Notes: generated by a model not told the origin, from the letters alone. 64,000 nt of DNA from Pandoraea oxalativorans (GCF_000972785.3 NZ_CP011253.3:620001-684000); one strand, 5' to 3'. Positions 47,161 to 56,355 are shown, counted from the stretch's first letter. A program made the numbers and translations.

Positions 47161-48228
47161 ATGTCCGAGTCCAAGAGTCTTCAGGGCGCTGCCGTCTGGC
47201 GCGGTGCCGAAATGGTGAACAACGACCGTTGGGTCAAAACGTTCCCGGCACACGTGCTCGATCAGATCGATGCCGCGCTGGCGCAAACGCACAACGTCGA
47301 CTGGCGCAACATCAATCGTCAGAACTTCCCGCTGCCCGACGCGGGCGCGTTCTTTGACGATGTTCGTGAAGAACTCGAAAACGGCTCCGGCATGGTCAAG
47401 ATTCGCGGTCTCGACGTCAGCCGTTATGACGCCGAACAACTGCGCCGTATCTGGTACGCGCTGGGTGCACACCTTGGCACACCGATGTTCCAGAACTGCC
47501 GTGGCGAAGTCATGCGCGAGATCAAGGACGAAGGCATGGGCGTCGGTGCGAAGCTCTACGGCGCGACCGTCGACAGCTCGGGCAAGCCATTCCTCTCCTC
47601 CGGCGCGCGTACCCTCTCACCGGGACAACTGCGCTTTCACACGGACCGTTGCGACGTGGTCGGTTTGCTGTGCGTGCGTCAGGCTTCGGAAGGCGGCGTG
47701 AGCAAACTAGCGAGCAGTGCTACCGTCTACAACGAGATGCTCAAGCGCCGTCCGGATCTGCATGCACTGCTGTGCAAACCGATTCCGCGCAGCCGTTTCG
47801 GCGAAGAAGCCGGTGGCGAACACATCGCTTATGACCTGCCGATCTTCGGCGTGCGAGACGGTAAGCTGACGAGCCACTTCTCTCTCACCTATATTGAGAA
47901 CGCCCAGATGCTGCCGGGCGTGCGCAAGCTGAGCGACGCCGAACACGAAGCCATCCAGATGCTCATGGCGCTGGCAGAAGAAGAGTGCTTCCAGATGCGT
48001 TTCGCGCCGGGCGACATTCAGTTGCTCAACAACCACATCGTGTACCACGGCCGTACGGCTTTCGTGGACGATGTGCAGACCGGTCAGGACCGCATGCTCA
48101 TGCGCCTGTGGCTGTCGATGCCCAACTCCCGCGCCTTGCCCGACGATCACGCCGTCCTGTGGGGCGACGTCGCCTCGGGCAAGCCGCATGGCGGCATCGC
48201 TCAACCGGCTGCGGCATTGCCCGCCTGA
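47161..48228 (+). CDS. TauD/TfdA-family Fe(II)/2-oxoglutarate dioxygenase
   Basis: 355 residues; AGGAGG lies four bases before the ATG. Jelly-roll oxygenase with facial triad His160-x-Asp162 in LRFHTDRCDVVGLL and His297 in NNHIVYHGRTAF. Arg315 (RMLMRLWLSM) is placed to bind 2-oxoglutarate, and MVKIRGLDVSRYDAEQL is the typical TauD-family opening. Members hydroxylate taurine, 2,4-D, gamma-butyrobetaine, amino acids and others. The sequence does not reveal which. The downstream polar amino-acid ABC transporter suggests an amino-acid-like or charged amine substrate. Probably controlled by the GntR protein upstream. Confidence 0.9.
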   Translation: MSESKSLQGAAVWRGAEMVNNDRWVKTFPAHVLDQIDAALAQTHNVDWRNINRQNFPLPDAGAFFDDVREELENGSGMVKIRGLDVSRYDAEQLRRIWYALGAHLGTPMFQNCRGEVMREIKDEGMGVGAKLYGATVDSSGKPFLSSGARTLSPGQLRFHTDRCDVVGLLCVRQASEGGVSKLASSATVYNEMLKRRPDLHALLCKPIPRSRFGEEAGGEHIAYDLPIFGVRDGKLTSHFSLTYIENAQMLPGVRKLSDAEHEAIQMLMALAEEECFQMRFAPGDIQLLNNHIVYHGRTAFVDDVQTGQDRMLMRLWLSMPNSRALPDDHAVLWGDVASGKPHGGIAQPAAALPA

Positions 48229-48300
48229 CCCGCTGCAACACTGAAGCCCCCGCGCTCGCGCCCCGAATCACAGACCAAAGACGCAAGGAGAGACCCCCTC

Positions 48301-49194
48301 ATGAAACCGATCGAACAGCAAGACAAGAACCGCGCAACCCGCAAGACGACTCATCTGCGCTCGCTGCTCATTCCGCTCGTGCTGGGCGGCCTCTGCGTCG
48401 TGTCGACGGCCGCCTGCGCAGCGCCGGACTTCGGCAACTGCCAGGTCACCGGCACGCGCGGCTCGGTCAAACTCGAAACGGTTACGCCGGGCGCACTGTC
48501 GGTGCGTCCCGTGTTGCCCGCACCGGGCTGGTGGAACGGCGATTCGCCCGACACCATCAAGGACGGCTTCGAATACTGCATGGCCGCCAACATGGCCCAC
48601 CGCGCCGGTCTGGATCGCGTGATCGTCGTCAACCGCTCGTTCGCGCAAGTGGTGACGGGGCAGGCCAAGGGCTTCGATATTGCGCTGAGCGAAATCACCA
48701 TCACCGACGAGCGCAAGAAGGTCGTCAACTTCACCGATCCGTACTTCAGTTCGGATCAGGGCGTTCTCGTGAAGACGGGCACCAAGGTCGACAAGGACAG
48801 CATCAAGAAGATGCGTCTGGGCGTGAAGCAAGGCACCACGATCCTGCCTTATCTGACGGACAAGGTGAAGGTCGCCGAACACCCGAAGGTCTACACCGAC
48901 GCCGCCGCCATGTACGCCGCACTCGCCGCCGGTCAGGTCGACGCCGTGCTGTACGACACGCCGAACGTGCTGTCCATCGCGAAGAAGTCCGAAGGCCGTT
49001 TCGAAGTCGTCGGCCGCTACGACACGAGCGAACAGTGGGGCGGTCTCGTCAACAAGGATTCGCCGAATCTCGCCGCCTTCAACAAGCTGATCGCCGAGAT
49101 GAAGAAGGACGGCACGTTCGACCGTCTGGCGACGCAATACCTCGTGCCGAGCCTCGGTGCCGATCCCGCCAAGCTGCCGATCCTGACGCCGTGA
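48301..49194 (+). CDS. ABC transporter substrate-binding protein, polar amino-acid type
   Basis: 297 residues with AAGGAGAG upstream. A basic N-terminus plus hydrophobic core (LLIPLVLGGLCVVSTAACA) gives a Sec signal with probable cleavage after ACA. The SBP_bac_3 fold follows: KDGFEYCMAANMAHRAG, FDIALSEITITDERKKVVNFTDPYFSSDQGVLVK, RLGVKQGTTILPYL and QVDAVLYDTPNVL. It captures an amino acid or related compound in the periplasm for the permease and ATPase encoded next. The acidic ligand pocket cannot be read from sequence alone. Confidence 0.92.
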   Translation: MKPIEQQDKNRATRKTTHLRSLLIPLVLGGLCVVSTAACAAPDFGNCQVTGTRGSVKLETVTPGALSVRPVLPAPGWWNGDSPDTIKDGFEYCMAANMAHRAGLDRVIVVNRSFAQVVTGQAKGFDIALSEITITDERKKVVNFTDPYFSSDQGVLVKTGTKVDKDSIKKMRLGVKQGTTILPYLTDKVKVAEHPKVYTDAAAMYAALAAGQVDAVLYDTPNVLSIAKKSEGRFEVVGRYDTSEQWGGLVNKDSPNLAAFNKLIAEMKKDGTFDRLATQYLVPSLGADPAKLPILTP

Positions 49195-49219
49195 GGCGTC
49201 GCGACCCGAGTCTATCCAT

Positions 49220-50359
49220 ATGAGCGAATCCTCTCAAAAGGCGCCGGGGTCCATCCTCGGCGGCATGGGCCGGGAGCGCCGTCTGAACGTGGGCGGCACG
49301 CCGTCTGCGCCGACGGTGCTGTGTCTGTGCGCATTGCTGGGCGCGGCGATTGCCGTCGCCAGCAGCGTTTATACGATCGCCGCCCTGCGTGAAGGGTTGA
49401 TGGTCAATCAACTGGGTGGCTGGTGGGTGCCCGTCGGTACGGTTCTGCTTGGGCTGGCCTCGTTGCTCGTGCTCATTCCGCTGGTGCGTGCATTTGCGCG
49501 TTACCGGGACTTCGGTCGCGCCACGTCGCGCCGTGACATCGTCGCGGCGCGTGTGGCGAAGGCCGAAGCCGGGGTACAAAGCTGGATCACGCTGGGCTAC
49601 ACGCTTGCGCAACTGATCGTCGTGCTCGCGTTGCAGTTCGTGCTGGCGAACGACCTGGCGGTGGCGAAGACGTTCTTCCTCGTCCCGCTCATCGTCAAGA
49701 CGTTCCCGCTCGTACTCGACGCCTTCTGGGTGAACGTGAAGATCTTCCTGATTGCGGAAGTCTTCGTGCTGATCTGGGGCCTGGTCGTCGCACTCGCCAT
49801 GTTCGCACCGGGCAATGCAGGCAAGCCGCTGCGCTTCATCGCTACGGCTTACGTCGACATCTTTCGCGCGATGCCTGCGGTGCTGGTGATCTATCTGGTG
49901 GGTTTCGGCCTGCCGCTCACCGGCGTGCCGATCCTGAAGGACCTGTCGCTCACCACCTACGTCGTGATCGCGTTGACGCTGACCGTCGGCGCCTACGTGG
50001 CGGAGATCTATCGCGCCGGGATTCAGGGCGTGCACTGGTCACAAGTGGCGGCGGCGCGCTCGCTGGGCCTGTCGTACACGCAGACGTTGCGCTTCGTGGT
50101 GTTGCCGCAGGGCATCCGGCAGATCATTCCGCCGCTGCTCAACGCCTTCATCGCGTTGCAGAAGGACACGGCGCTCGTGAACGTCGTCGGGGTGATCGAC
50201 GCCTTCAACCAGTCGATGGTGATCGCGTCGAACCACTACAACCTGTCGGCGGCAACGACCGTCGCCATCCTGTTCATCATCATCTCGGTTCCGCAGGTGC
50301 GCTTCGTGGAACGGATGGCCAAACGCGACCGCGCCCGCATGCGTGCCGGCGGTGCCTGA
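49220..50359 (+). CDS. Amino-acid ABC transporter permease
   Basis: 379 residues, clearly longer than the usual ~220 for this family. An N-terminal extension of ~150 residues holds three extra helices (VLCLCALLGAAIAVASSVYTI, WWVPVGTVLLGLASLLVLIPL, LAQLIVVLALQFVLA). The canonical HisM/GltJ-like domain then begins near FWVNVKIFLIAEVFVLIWG. It contains the coupling EAA loop EIYRAGIQGVHWSQVAAARSLG and FVVLPQGIRQIIPPLLNAFI. It is the only permease in the operon, so it probably works as a homodimer. A 13 bp gap separates it from the ATPase gene. Confidence 0.92.
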   Translation: MSESSQKAPGSILGGMGRERRLNVGGTPSAPTVLCLCALLGAAIAVASSVYTIAALREGLMVNQLGGWWVPVGTVLLGLASLLVLIPLVRAFARYRDFGRATSRRDIVAARVAKAEAGVQSWITLGYTLAQLIVVLALQFVLANDLAVAKTFFLVPLIVKTFPLVLDAFWVNVKIFLIAEVFVLIWGLVVALAMFAPGNAGKPLRFIATAYVDIFRAMPAVLVIYLVGFGLPLTGVPILKDLSLTTYVVIALTLTVGAYVAEIYRAGIQGVHWSQVAAARSLGLSYTQTLRFVVLPQGIRQIIPPLLNAFIALQKDTALVNVVGVIDAFNQSMVIASNHYNLSAATTVAILFIIISVPQVRFVERMAKRDRARMRAGGA

Positions 50360-50372
50360 GGAGCGAACGACC

Positions 50373-51116
50373 ATGTCATTCATCGAGATTCGCGACATTG
50401 CCAAGTCGTACGGCGACGTATCGGTCATCAACGGTCTGGCGATGACGGTGGAGGAGCATCAGGTGGTGTGCCTGATCGGTCCGTCCGGTTCCGGCAAGTC
50501 GACGTTGCTGCGCTGTATCAACGGACTGGAGTCGATCGACGCGGGCGAGATTCTCGTGCACGGCGACCGCATTACCGGCCCCGGCGTGGACGTCAATTCG
50601 CTGCGTCGGGACATCGGTATCGTGTTTCAGGGCTACAATCTGTTCCCGCACATGACGGTGCTGGAGAACGTCACACTCGCGCCGATTCGCGTGCTAAAGC
50701 AACCCCGACGCGAAGCGGAAGATCGCGCGATGGCGTTGCTGGAACGCTTCGGTCTGGCGCATAAGGCGAACGAGTATCCGGACCGCATGTCGGGCGGGCA
50801 GCAACAACGCGTGGCCATCGTGCGTGCTCTGGCGATGGACCCGATGGTGTTGTTGCTCGACGAAATCACATCGGCCCTCGACCCGGAGCTGGTGTCCGAA
50901 GTGCTCAACATCGTGCGCGATCTGGCGCACGAGGGCATGACGATGCTGCTCGCCACGCACGAGATGGGCTTCGCACGCGAAGTGGCCTCGAAGGTCTGCT
51001 TCCTGTGCGACGGCGCGGTATGCGAGGAGGGGCCGCCTGAGCAGATTTTCGGCGACCCGCAGCAGGAGCGCACGCGTGCTTTCCTGCGAAGCATTCGGCA
51101 AGCCAAGCGTCTGTAG
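50373..51116 (+). CDS. Amino-acid ABC transporter ATP-binding protein
   Basis: 247 residues from MSFIEIRDIAKSYG with GAGGAG nine bases upstream. Walker A GPSGSGKST, Q-loop VFQGYNLFPHMTVLENV, signature MSGGQQQRVAIVRALAMDP, Walker B VLLLDEITSALDPE (Ile where most have Pro) and switch His in LLATHEMGFAREV. This is the HisP/GlnQ class. It powers uptake through the preceding permease. A 113 bp gap follows before an HD hydrolase gene on the same strand. Confidence 0.93.
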   Translation: MSFIEIRDIAKSYGDVSVINGLAMTVEEHQVVCLIGPSGSGKSTLLRCINGLESIDAGEILVHGDRITGPGVDVNSLRRDIGIVFQGYNLFPHMTVLENVTLAPIRVLKQPRREAEDRAMALLERFGLAHKANEYPDRMSGGQQQRVAIVRALAMDPMVLLLDEITSALDPELVSEVLNIVRDLAHEGMTMLLATHEMGFAREVASKVCFLCDGAVCEEGPPEQIFGDPQQERTRAFLRSIRQAKRL

Positions 51117-51229
51117 CAGACACCCCTTCGCGCTTCACGGTTCGAGGGGGATTTGCGTGGCACCGTCCCGACGAGCAAACGCTTCGTCATTGAGAGCGGC
51201 AAGACCGGTGCACAGACAATCCGAACGCT

Positions 51230-51931
51230 ATGAACACTACGACGCATCCGCTGCTGCAAGCCTTCTTCCCCTATGGCGACGTGATCGCCGCCGTGCTCCG
51301 GATCATGGGGGTTTGCGCCGACGGGCAGGATAGCGACGACGGCTCGCACGACTGGTCGCATCTGATTCGCGTGTGGAAACTGGTGGCGGAAATCGCCGCC
51401 GACGACCCGGCGCTCGACCTCGAGATGCTGGCGGTCTCGGTGCTGCTGCACGACTGCGTGCAAGTGGAGAAAACGGACCCGCGCCGCGCACAGGCGTCGC
51501 GGCTCTCGGCGGAGAAGGCGAGCGAGGTACTGCGCACACTTGGTTGGAACGCCGCCCGCATCGATGCCACCGCGCACGTCATCGAAGCGCATAGCTTCTC
51601 GGCAGCGATCGAACCCCGGACGAACGAGGCGCGCGTGCTGCGCGACGCCGACCGGCTCGATGCCATCGGTGCCATCGGCATCGCCCGCACGTTCTACGTC
51701 GCAGGTCGCAATGGCTCGCGGCTTTACGATCCGCTCGATCCTTTCGCCACGGATCGCGAGCTGGACGACCGGCGCTTTGCACTCGATCACTTCGAGACCA
51801 AGCTTCTGCATCTCGCCGACGGATTGACGACCGCTACGGCGCGGCGCATCGGAGAACGCCGCATCGCCACCATGCGTGCTTACGTCGAGCTGCTGCGCGA
51901 CGAAATCGCCACGCCACGTTCGACGGCCTGA
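51230..51931 (+). CDS. HD-domain phosphohydrolase (YedJ-like)
   Basis: 233 residues. Metal ligands of the HD superfamily in order: His in DGSHDWSHLIRVWKLV, His-Asp in VSVLLHDCVQVEK, and Asp in RVLRDADRLDAIGAIGIARTF. The GRNGSRLYDPLDPF region matches YedJ-type proteins, which hydrolyse nucleotides or related phosphates, though physiological substrates are mostly unknown. It may belong to the dioxygenase-ABC transcript or stand alone. Convergent with the Lrp-type gene, 19 bp apart. Confidence 0.87.
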   Translation: MNTTTHPLLQAFFPYGDVIAAVLRIMGVCADGQDSDDGSHDWSHLIRVWKLVAEIAADDPALDLEMLAVSVLLHDCVQVEKTDPRRAQASRLSAEKASEVLRTLGWNAARIDATAHVIEAHSFSAAIEPRTNEARVLRDADRLDAIGAIGIARTFYVAGRNGSRLYDPLDPFATDRELDDRRFALDHFETKLLHLADGLTTATARRIGERRIATMRAYVELLRDEIATPRSTA

Positions 51932-51950
51932 TTTCTGCGCCGTCGACGCG

Positions 51951-52424
51951 CTACGCTGCGACGGCGTCCAGCGGGACCTCCAGCCCGACCTTCACGTTGC
52001 TCATCGAGACGAGCGTCTTGAAGCGTTTGACGTTGTTGCTCTCGAAGAAGAGCGTGCGCGTGAGCGCCGTGTACTGCGCCATGTTCTGCACGACCATGAT
52101 CACCACGAAGTCGCATTCCCCCGCGACGTAATAGCACTGCTGCACCTGCGGGCACGCGAGAAAACTCCGCTTCATCGCGTCGAGCAGATCAAGACGTTCG
52201 TTCTCGACTTCGACTTCCGTGATGATCGTGAGCGGATAGCCGACCTGCTCCGGGTCGACCAGCGAGACGGTCTTGCGCGTCACGCCTTCCTCCGCAAGCT
52301 TTTTCAGTCGCCGGTTCACCGCCGCAGACGACAGATTGACCTGCGCCCCCAGCGCATGCTGAGGCGTTGTCGCATCCCGCTGAATCGCCGCAAGGAGGGC
52401 GATGTCGTAACTGTCGAGGCTCAT
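51951..52424 (-). CDS. Lrp/AsnC-family transcriptional regulator
   Basis: 157 residues from MSLDSYDIALLAAIQRDA; the frame extends 18 codons upstream. HTH: LGAQVNLSSAAVNRRLKKLAEEGV. The RAM/effector domain contains LVDPEQVGYPLTIITEVEVENE, QCYYVAGECDFVVIMVVQNM and VKRFKTLVSMSNVK. Divergent from the carbamoylase-diaminopropionate lyase-amidohydrolase genes, with an Lrp-type box in between. It probably activates or represses that operon in response to an amino acid. Confidence 0.92.
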   Translation of the reverse strand: MSLDSYDIALLAAIQRDATTPQHALGAQVNLSSAAVNRRLKKLAEEGVTRKTVSLVDPEQVGYPLTIITEVEVENERLDLLDAMKRSFLACPQVQQCYYVAGECDFVVIMVVQNMAQYTALTRTLFFESNNVKRFKTLVSMSNVKVGLEVPLDAVAA

Positions 52425-52480
52425 TTGCGAAATAAAAATTCGATTAAGACGCCTAAAACGCGCAAATCGTACGCGCACGG

Positions 52481-52495
52481 CGGAATATTATTCAG
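52481..52495. promoter_or_regulatory. Candidate Lrp-type operator
   Basis: The 15-mer CGGAATATTATTCAG contains the perfect palindrome GAATA-T-TATTC. It matches the E. coli Lrp consensus YAGHAWATTWTDCTR at 13 of 15 positions. It lies between the divergent lrp-like and hydrolase genes in the only AT-rich part of the gap. Confidence 0.6.
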
Positions 52496-52583
52496 GCTGT
52501 CCGATGATACTCCGCTAGCGGCGACCCTCCGAAGTCCGTACCGCAGCGCGCTTTCGCCCCCTACGAGAACAACCGACCGCCTC

Positions 52584-53852
52584 ATGTCCGACACGAAAAC
52601 CCCCGCGCTTCGCCTGAATGGCGCCGTCCTGCTCCAACAACTTCGCGAACTCGGCGAGATCGGCACCGATCCCGTCGCAGGTGGCCGCACGCGCGTTGCG
52701 CTGACCGACGACGAGAAAGCCGGTCGCGATCAGGTCGTCGCGTGGATGCGCGCGCTGGATCTCGATGTGCAGATCGACCGCATCGGCAACATCTTCGGTA
52801 CGTTGCCTTCGGCGACGAAGGACGCGTCGGGTGAAGTACCCCGCCCGCTGATGATGGGCTCGCACATCGATACCGTCGTCAACGCCGGTGCACTCGACGG
52901 ATGCTACGGCGTGCTCGGCGGCCTGGCCGTCGTGCGGGCGTTTCGCGACGCAGGCATCGCGCCGTCGCGTCCGATCACGGTGGCGGCGTTCACCAACGAG
53001 GAGGGCGCGCGCTTTCACCCCGACATGATGGGCTCGCTCGTGCACGCGGGCGGGCTGTCGGTGGACGAAGCGCTCGATGCTATCGGCACGGACGGCGCGC
53101 GTCTGGGCGATGAACTCGCGCGCATCGGCTACGCCGGTGACATGGCGCCGGGCATGCTCGTCCCTCACGAATATCTCGAACTGCACATCGAGCAGGGGCC
53201 GATTCTCGAAGCCGAGGGGCTGGAGATCGGCGTCGTCGAGAACTTGCAGGGCATCTCGTGGCAGCAGATCACCGTGCAGGGCAACGCCAACCATGCGGGC
53301 ACGACGCCGACGCGTCTGCGTCACGATGCGGGCTACGTGGCCTCGGCGACGGTGACCGAACTGCGCCGGATTGCCGTCGAATCCGGCACGACGCTCGCAA
53401 CCGTGGGCACGATGAAGTTCGAACCGGGTGTCATCAACGTGATTGCGCGCCGCGCGGTGTTCACCGTGGACATGCGCGATCCGAGCGAAGCGCGTCTTGC
53501 CGAGAGCGAGGCACGTCTGGCCGATTTCCTCACGAAGATCGCGCAGGCCGAAGGCGTGCGCATTTCGACGGAGCGTCTGGCGCGCTTCACGCCGGTGGTC
53601 TTCAACGCCGAGCTGGCCGATGTGATCGAAGCCTGCGTCAAGCGTCGCGGTCTGTCGTACAAGCGCATGACGTCGGGCGCAGGACACGACGCGCAGATGA
53701 TCGCGCGCATCGCCCCGGCCGCGATGATCTTCGTGCCGAGCCGGGGCGGCATCAGCCACAACCCGCGCGAACATACCGATGACGACCAACTCGTTCGCGG
53801 TGCCGAGGTGTTGCTCGACGTCGTCGCGCAGCGATTGGGCGTGTCGCAGTAG
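52584..53852 (+). CDS. M20-family N-carbamoyl-L-amino-acid hydrolase / allantoate amidohydrolase-like enzyme
   Basis: 422 residues from MSDTKTPALRLNG; a longer frame starts far upstream over the Lrp gene and is rejected. Metal-site motifs: MMGSHIDTVVNAGALDGCYGVLGGL, FTNEEGARFHPDMMGS, ELHIEQGPILEAEGLEIG and a C-terminal SGAGHDAQMIARI. The dimerisation domain is around residues 215-330 (GNANHAGTTPTRLRHDA). The family removes carbamoyl groups from N-carbamoyl amino acids or acts on ureidoglycolate/allantoate. It precedes diaminopropionate ammonia-lyase, so an N-carbamoyl or related derivative of 2,3-diaminopropionate is a reasonable guess. Confidence 0.88.
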   Translation: MSDTKTPALRLNGAVLLQQLRELGEIGTDPVAGGRTRVALTDDEKAGRDQVVAWMRALDLDVQIDRIGNIFGTLPSATKDASGEVPRPLMMGSHIDTVVNAGALDGCYGVLGGLAVVRAFRDAGIAPSRPITVAAFTNEEGARFHPDMMGSLVHAGGLSVDEALDAIGTDGARLGDELARIGYAGDMAPGMLVPHEYLELHIEQGPILEAEGLEIGVVENLQGISWQQITVQGNANHAGTTPTRLRHDAGYVASATVTELRRIAVESGTTLATVGTMKFEPGVINVIARRAVFTVDMRDPSEARLAESEARLADFLTKIAQAEGVRISTERLARFTPVVFNAELADVIEACVKRRGLSYKRMTSGAGHDAQMIARIAPAAMIFVPSRGGISHNPREHTDDDQLVRGAEVLLDVVAQRLGVSQ

Positions 53853-53907
53853 ATCCGCGGCTGCACTCAGGAACATCCCGTCACATCCCGCAATACCGGA
53901 GCCCCCC

Positions 53908-55140
53908 ATGTTTTACGTCAATCCGCAAGCCACGCGCGCGCCGTACCCGGCCGACCTTCAGGACATCATGAGCATCGCTCGCGCACAGCAGAGTCGTGAG
54001 TGGCTTGCACACTGGGACGGACTGACACCCGGCGCTACGCCGCTGCGTTCGCTGCCGGATTTGGCGGCGTCACTCGGCGTGGGCAACGTGCTGGTGAAGG
54101 ACGAAGCGCTACGCTCCGCACTCGGCAGTTTCAAGGCGCTGGGCGCGCCGATTGCCCTCGTGCGCCTGTTGTTGCGTCAGTTCGAGGCGAAGGGTTTCAC
54201 CGCGAAGTCGTTGCTGGGTGGCGAGCATCGCAACGCGCTGGCCGGTTTCACGGCGATCAGCGCGACGGACGGCAACCACGGTCGCGCGCTGGCGGCTGCG
54301 GCGCAAAGCATCGGCTGCCGCTGCGTGATCGTTTTGCATGCGCACGTGAGCGACGAGCGGGAGCAAGCGATTGCGGCGTATGGCGCGGAGATCGTGCGCA
54401 TCGCAGGCAACTACGACGCCTCTGTCGAAGAAGCGGCCGCGCTGGCGTCGCGTCACGGCTGGCATGTGGTTTCGGATACGTCCTACGAGGGGTATGAAGT
54501 CATCCCGCGCGACGTCATGCAAGGTTACGGCACGGTGGCGGCAGAAGTCTCGGAAGCGCTGGATGGCGATGCGTCGCAACAGGACTCGGCCTGCCCCGTC
54601 ACGCACGTTTTCCTGCAAGGCGGTGTGGGTGGACTGGCGGCGGGCATCGTGAGCTATCTGTGGGAGCGCTGGGGCGTGTGGCGTCCGACGTTCGTGGTCG
54701 TCGAGCCCGAGCAGGCGGACTGTCTGTATCGGAGCGCCATCGCGGGAAAAGCCACGTCGGCGTCCGGATCGGTCGATTCCGTGATGGCCGGGCTGGCGTG
54801 TGGCGAGACGTCGCCCCTTGCGTGGCGTTTCCTCCAGGCGTCGGTCGACGCGTTCATGACCGTCACGGACGCGCAGGCGGTGCAGGCGATGCAGCGGCTG
54901 GCCCGTGGCACCGACAACGATGTGCCGTTCGTCGCCGGAGAGTCCGGCGTGGCCGGGCTGGCGGGGCTGATGCCGGCGGCGGCTACGCCAGCGATGGCGG
55001 CGGCGCTCGGCCTCACGTCAGACTCGCGGGTATTGCTCATCAGCACCGAGGGCGCGACGGCCCCGTCCGTCTACGCCGAACTGGTGGGCGAGCCAGCCAC
55101 GTCGGTCGAAGCACGCCAGCAGGCGTGGCTCGCACGCTAA
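53908..55140 (+). CDS. dpaL: Diaminopropionate ammonia-lyase
   Basis: 410 residues with CCGGAG six bases before the ATG. Fold-type II PLP enzyme: Schiff-base Lys76 in SALGSFKALGAP, TDGNHGRALAAAAQ, DTSYEGYEVIPRDVMQGYGTV and the PLP phosphate loop FLQGGVGGLAAGIVSYLW. The opening VNPQATRAPYPADLQDI fits the DAPAL/YgeX family closely. Reaction: 2,3-diaminopropionate to pyruvate + two ammonia. Flanked by two M20 hydrolases in the same direction (55 and 36 bp gaps), comparable with the ygeX-ygeY arrangement of E. coli. Confidence 0.93.
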   Translation: MFYVNPQATRAPYPADLQDIMSIARAQQSREWLAHWDGLTPGATPLRSLPDLAASLGVGNVLVKDEALRSALGSFKALGAPIALVRLLLRQFEAKGFTAKSLLGGEHRNALAGFTAISATDGNHGRALAAAAQSIGCRCVIVLHAHVSDEREQAIAAYGAEIVRIAGNYDASVEEAAALASRHGWHVVSDTSYEGYEVIPRDVMQGYGTVAAEVSEALDGDASQQDSACPVTHVFLQGGVGGLAAGIVSYLWERWGVWRPTFVVVEPEQADCLYRSAIAGKATSASGSVDSVMAGLACGETSPLAWRFLQASVDAFMTVTDAQAVQAMQRLARGTDNDVPFVAGESGVAGLAGLMPAAATPAMAAALGLTSDSRVLLISTEGATAPSVYAELVGEPATSVEARQQAWLAR

Positions 55141-55176
55141 TCTTGTCACCCAACACGCCTATTGCCGGAGCCAGGT

Positions 55177-56355
55177 ATGAGTCACGACATCGAACAAGAG
55201 ACGTATTTCGCCAGGGCGCTCACCGGATGGCGGCACGCGTTCCATCGTCAACCCGAGACGGGGTTCGAGGAAGTCGGCACCTCGCAGACGGTGGCGACGA
55301 TTCTCGAGAGCCTCGGGCTGGACGTGCATCGCAACATCGGCGGCACCGGGATTGTGGCGAATCTGCGCGTCGGCGACGGCACGGGCGCGATCGGTATTCG
55401 TGCCGACATGGATGCGTTGATGATCGACGAGAAGGCATCGGGGCGCGACTACGCGTCGCAAGTCCCCGGCAAGATGCACGCCTGCGGTCACGACGGGCAT
55501 ATGTCGATGGTGCTGGGGACCGCGAAGCTGCTCGCCGAGTCGCGCGACTTCAACGGCACGGTGCGCTTCATCTTCCAACCCGCCGAGGAGCATGGTCGCG
55601 GTGCAAAGGCGATGATTGCCGACGGGCTGCTTGAGCGCTTTCCCATCGATGCGATCTACGGCGTTCACAACATGCCGGGCATTCCGACGGGGCGTATTGC
55701 CACACGCGTGGGCGGCATCATGGCCAGCGAGGACAACTTCGTCATTCGGATTCGTGGCAAGGGCACGCACGCGGCGCGGCCGCACATGGGCGTCGATCCC
55801 CTCGTGATTGGCGCACAGATTGTCGTGGCGTTGCAAACGGTGGTGTCGCGCAGCGTCGACCCGGGACTCTCGGCGGTGGTGTCGTGCACCGAGTTCATCA
55901 CGGACGGCATTCGCAACGCGATTCCGACGAACGTCGAAATTCGGGGCGACACACGCAGCTACACGCCGGATGTGCAGCAACTGCTCGAAGCACGCATGCG
56001 CGACATCTGCATGGGCGCGTGTGCGATGCACGGCGCGCACTGCGAGTTCGAATACACGCACGAGTTTGCGCCGACGATGAACTGGGCCGACAACACGGCG
56101 CTGGCCGTTCGTGCCGCGCGAACCGTGGCCGGTGAGGGGATGGTCGACGCGGAGATCGCGCCGGTGATGGCGTCGGAAGACTTCGGCGTGTTCTTGCAGC
56201 ATGTGCCGGGAAACTTCGCGTTTATCGGCAACGGTAGCGGCGACGAGCCCGGCGCGATTCCGCTGCACAACGCCTGCTACGACTTCAACGACGCCATCTT
56301 GCCGCTCGGCGCGCGCTACTTCGCGCAGATCGTGCGCGACAGCTTGCCGTGCTGA
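55177..56355 (+). CDS. M20D amidohydrolase (hippurate hydrolase-like)
   Basis: 392 residues; GGAG six bases before the ATG, with a TTG five codons upstream less likely. Binuclear metal motifs: IRADMDALMI, HACGHDGHMSMVLGTA and FQPAEEHGRGAKAMI. The dimerisation/lid domain contains GKGTHAARPHMGVDPL, and VMASEDFGVFLQHVPG closes the site. Members hydrolyse N-acyl amino acids (hippurate, IAA conjugates, N-acetyl-diaminopimelate). It is third in the Lrp-linked operon, probably deacylating a substrate that feeds the lyase. Confidence 0.9.
   Translation: MSHDIEQETYFARALTGWRHAFHRQPETGFEEVGTSQTVATILESLGLDVHRNIGGTGIVANLRVGDGTGAIGIRADMDALMIDEKASGRDYASQVPGKMHACGHDGHMSMVLGTAKLLAESRDFNGTVRFIFQPAEEHGRGAKAMIADGLLERFPIDAIYGVHNMPGIPTGRIATRVGGIMASEDNFVIRIRGKGTHAARPHMGVDPLVIGAQIVVALQTVVSRSVDPGLSAVVSCTEFITDGIRNAIPTNVEIRGDTRSYTPDVQQLLEARMRDICMGACAMHGAHCEFEYTHEFAPTMNWADNTALAVRAARTVAGEGMVDAEIAPVMASEDFGVFLQHVPGNFAFIGNGSGDEPGAIPLHNACYDFNDAILPLGARYFAQIVRDSLPC

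Noticed and set aside
51876..52583. N-terminal extension of the carbamoylase-like protein across the Lrp gene
   Set aside because: The extra ~236 residues are the antisense shadow of the Lrp-type gene; the M20 fold begins at 52584.
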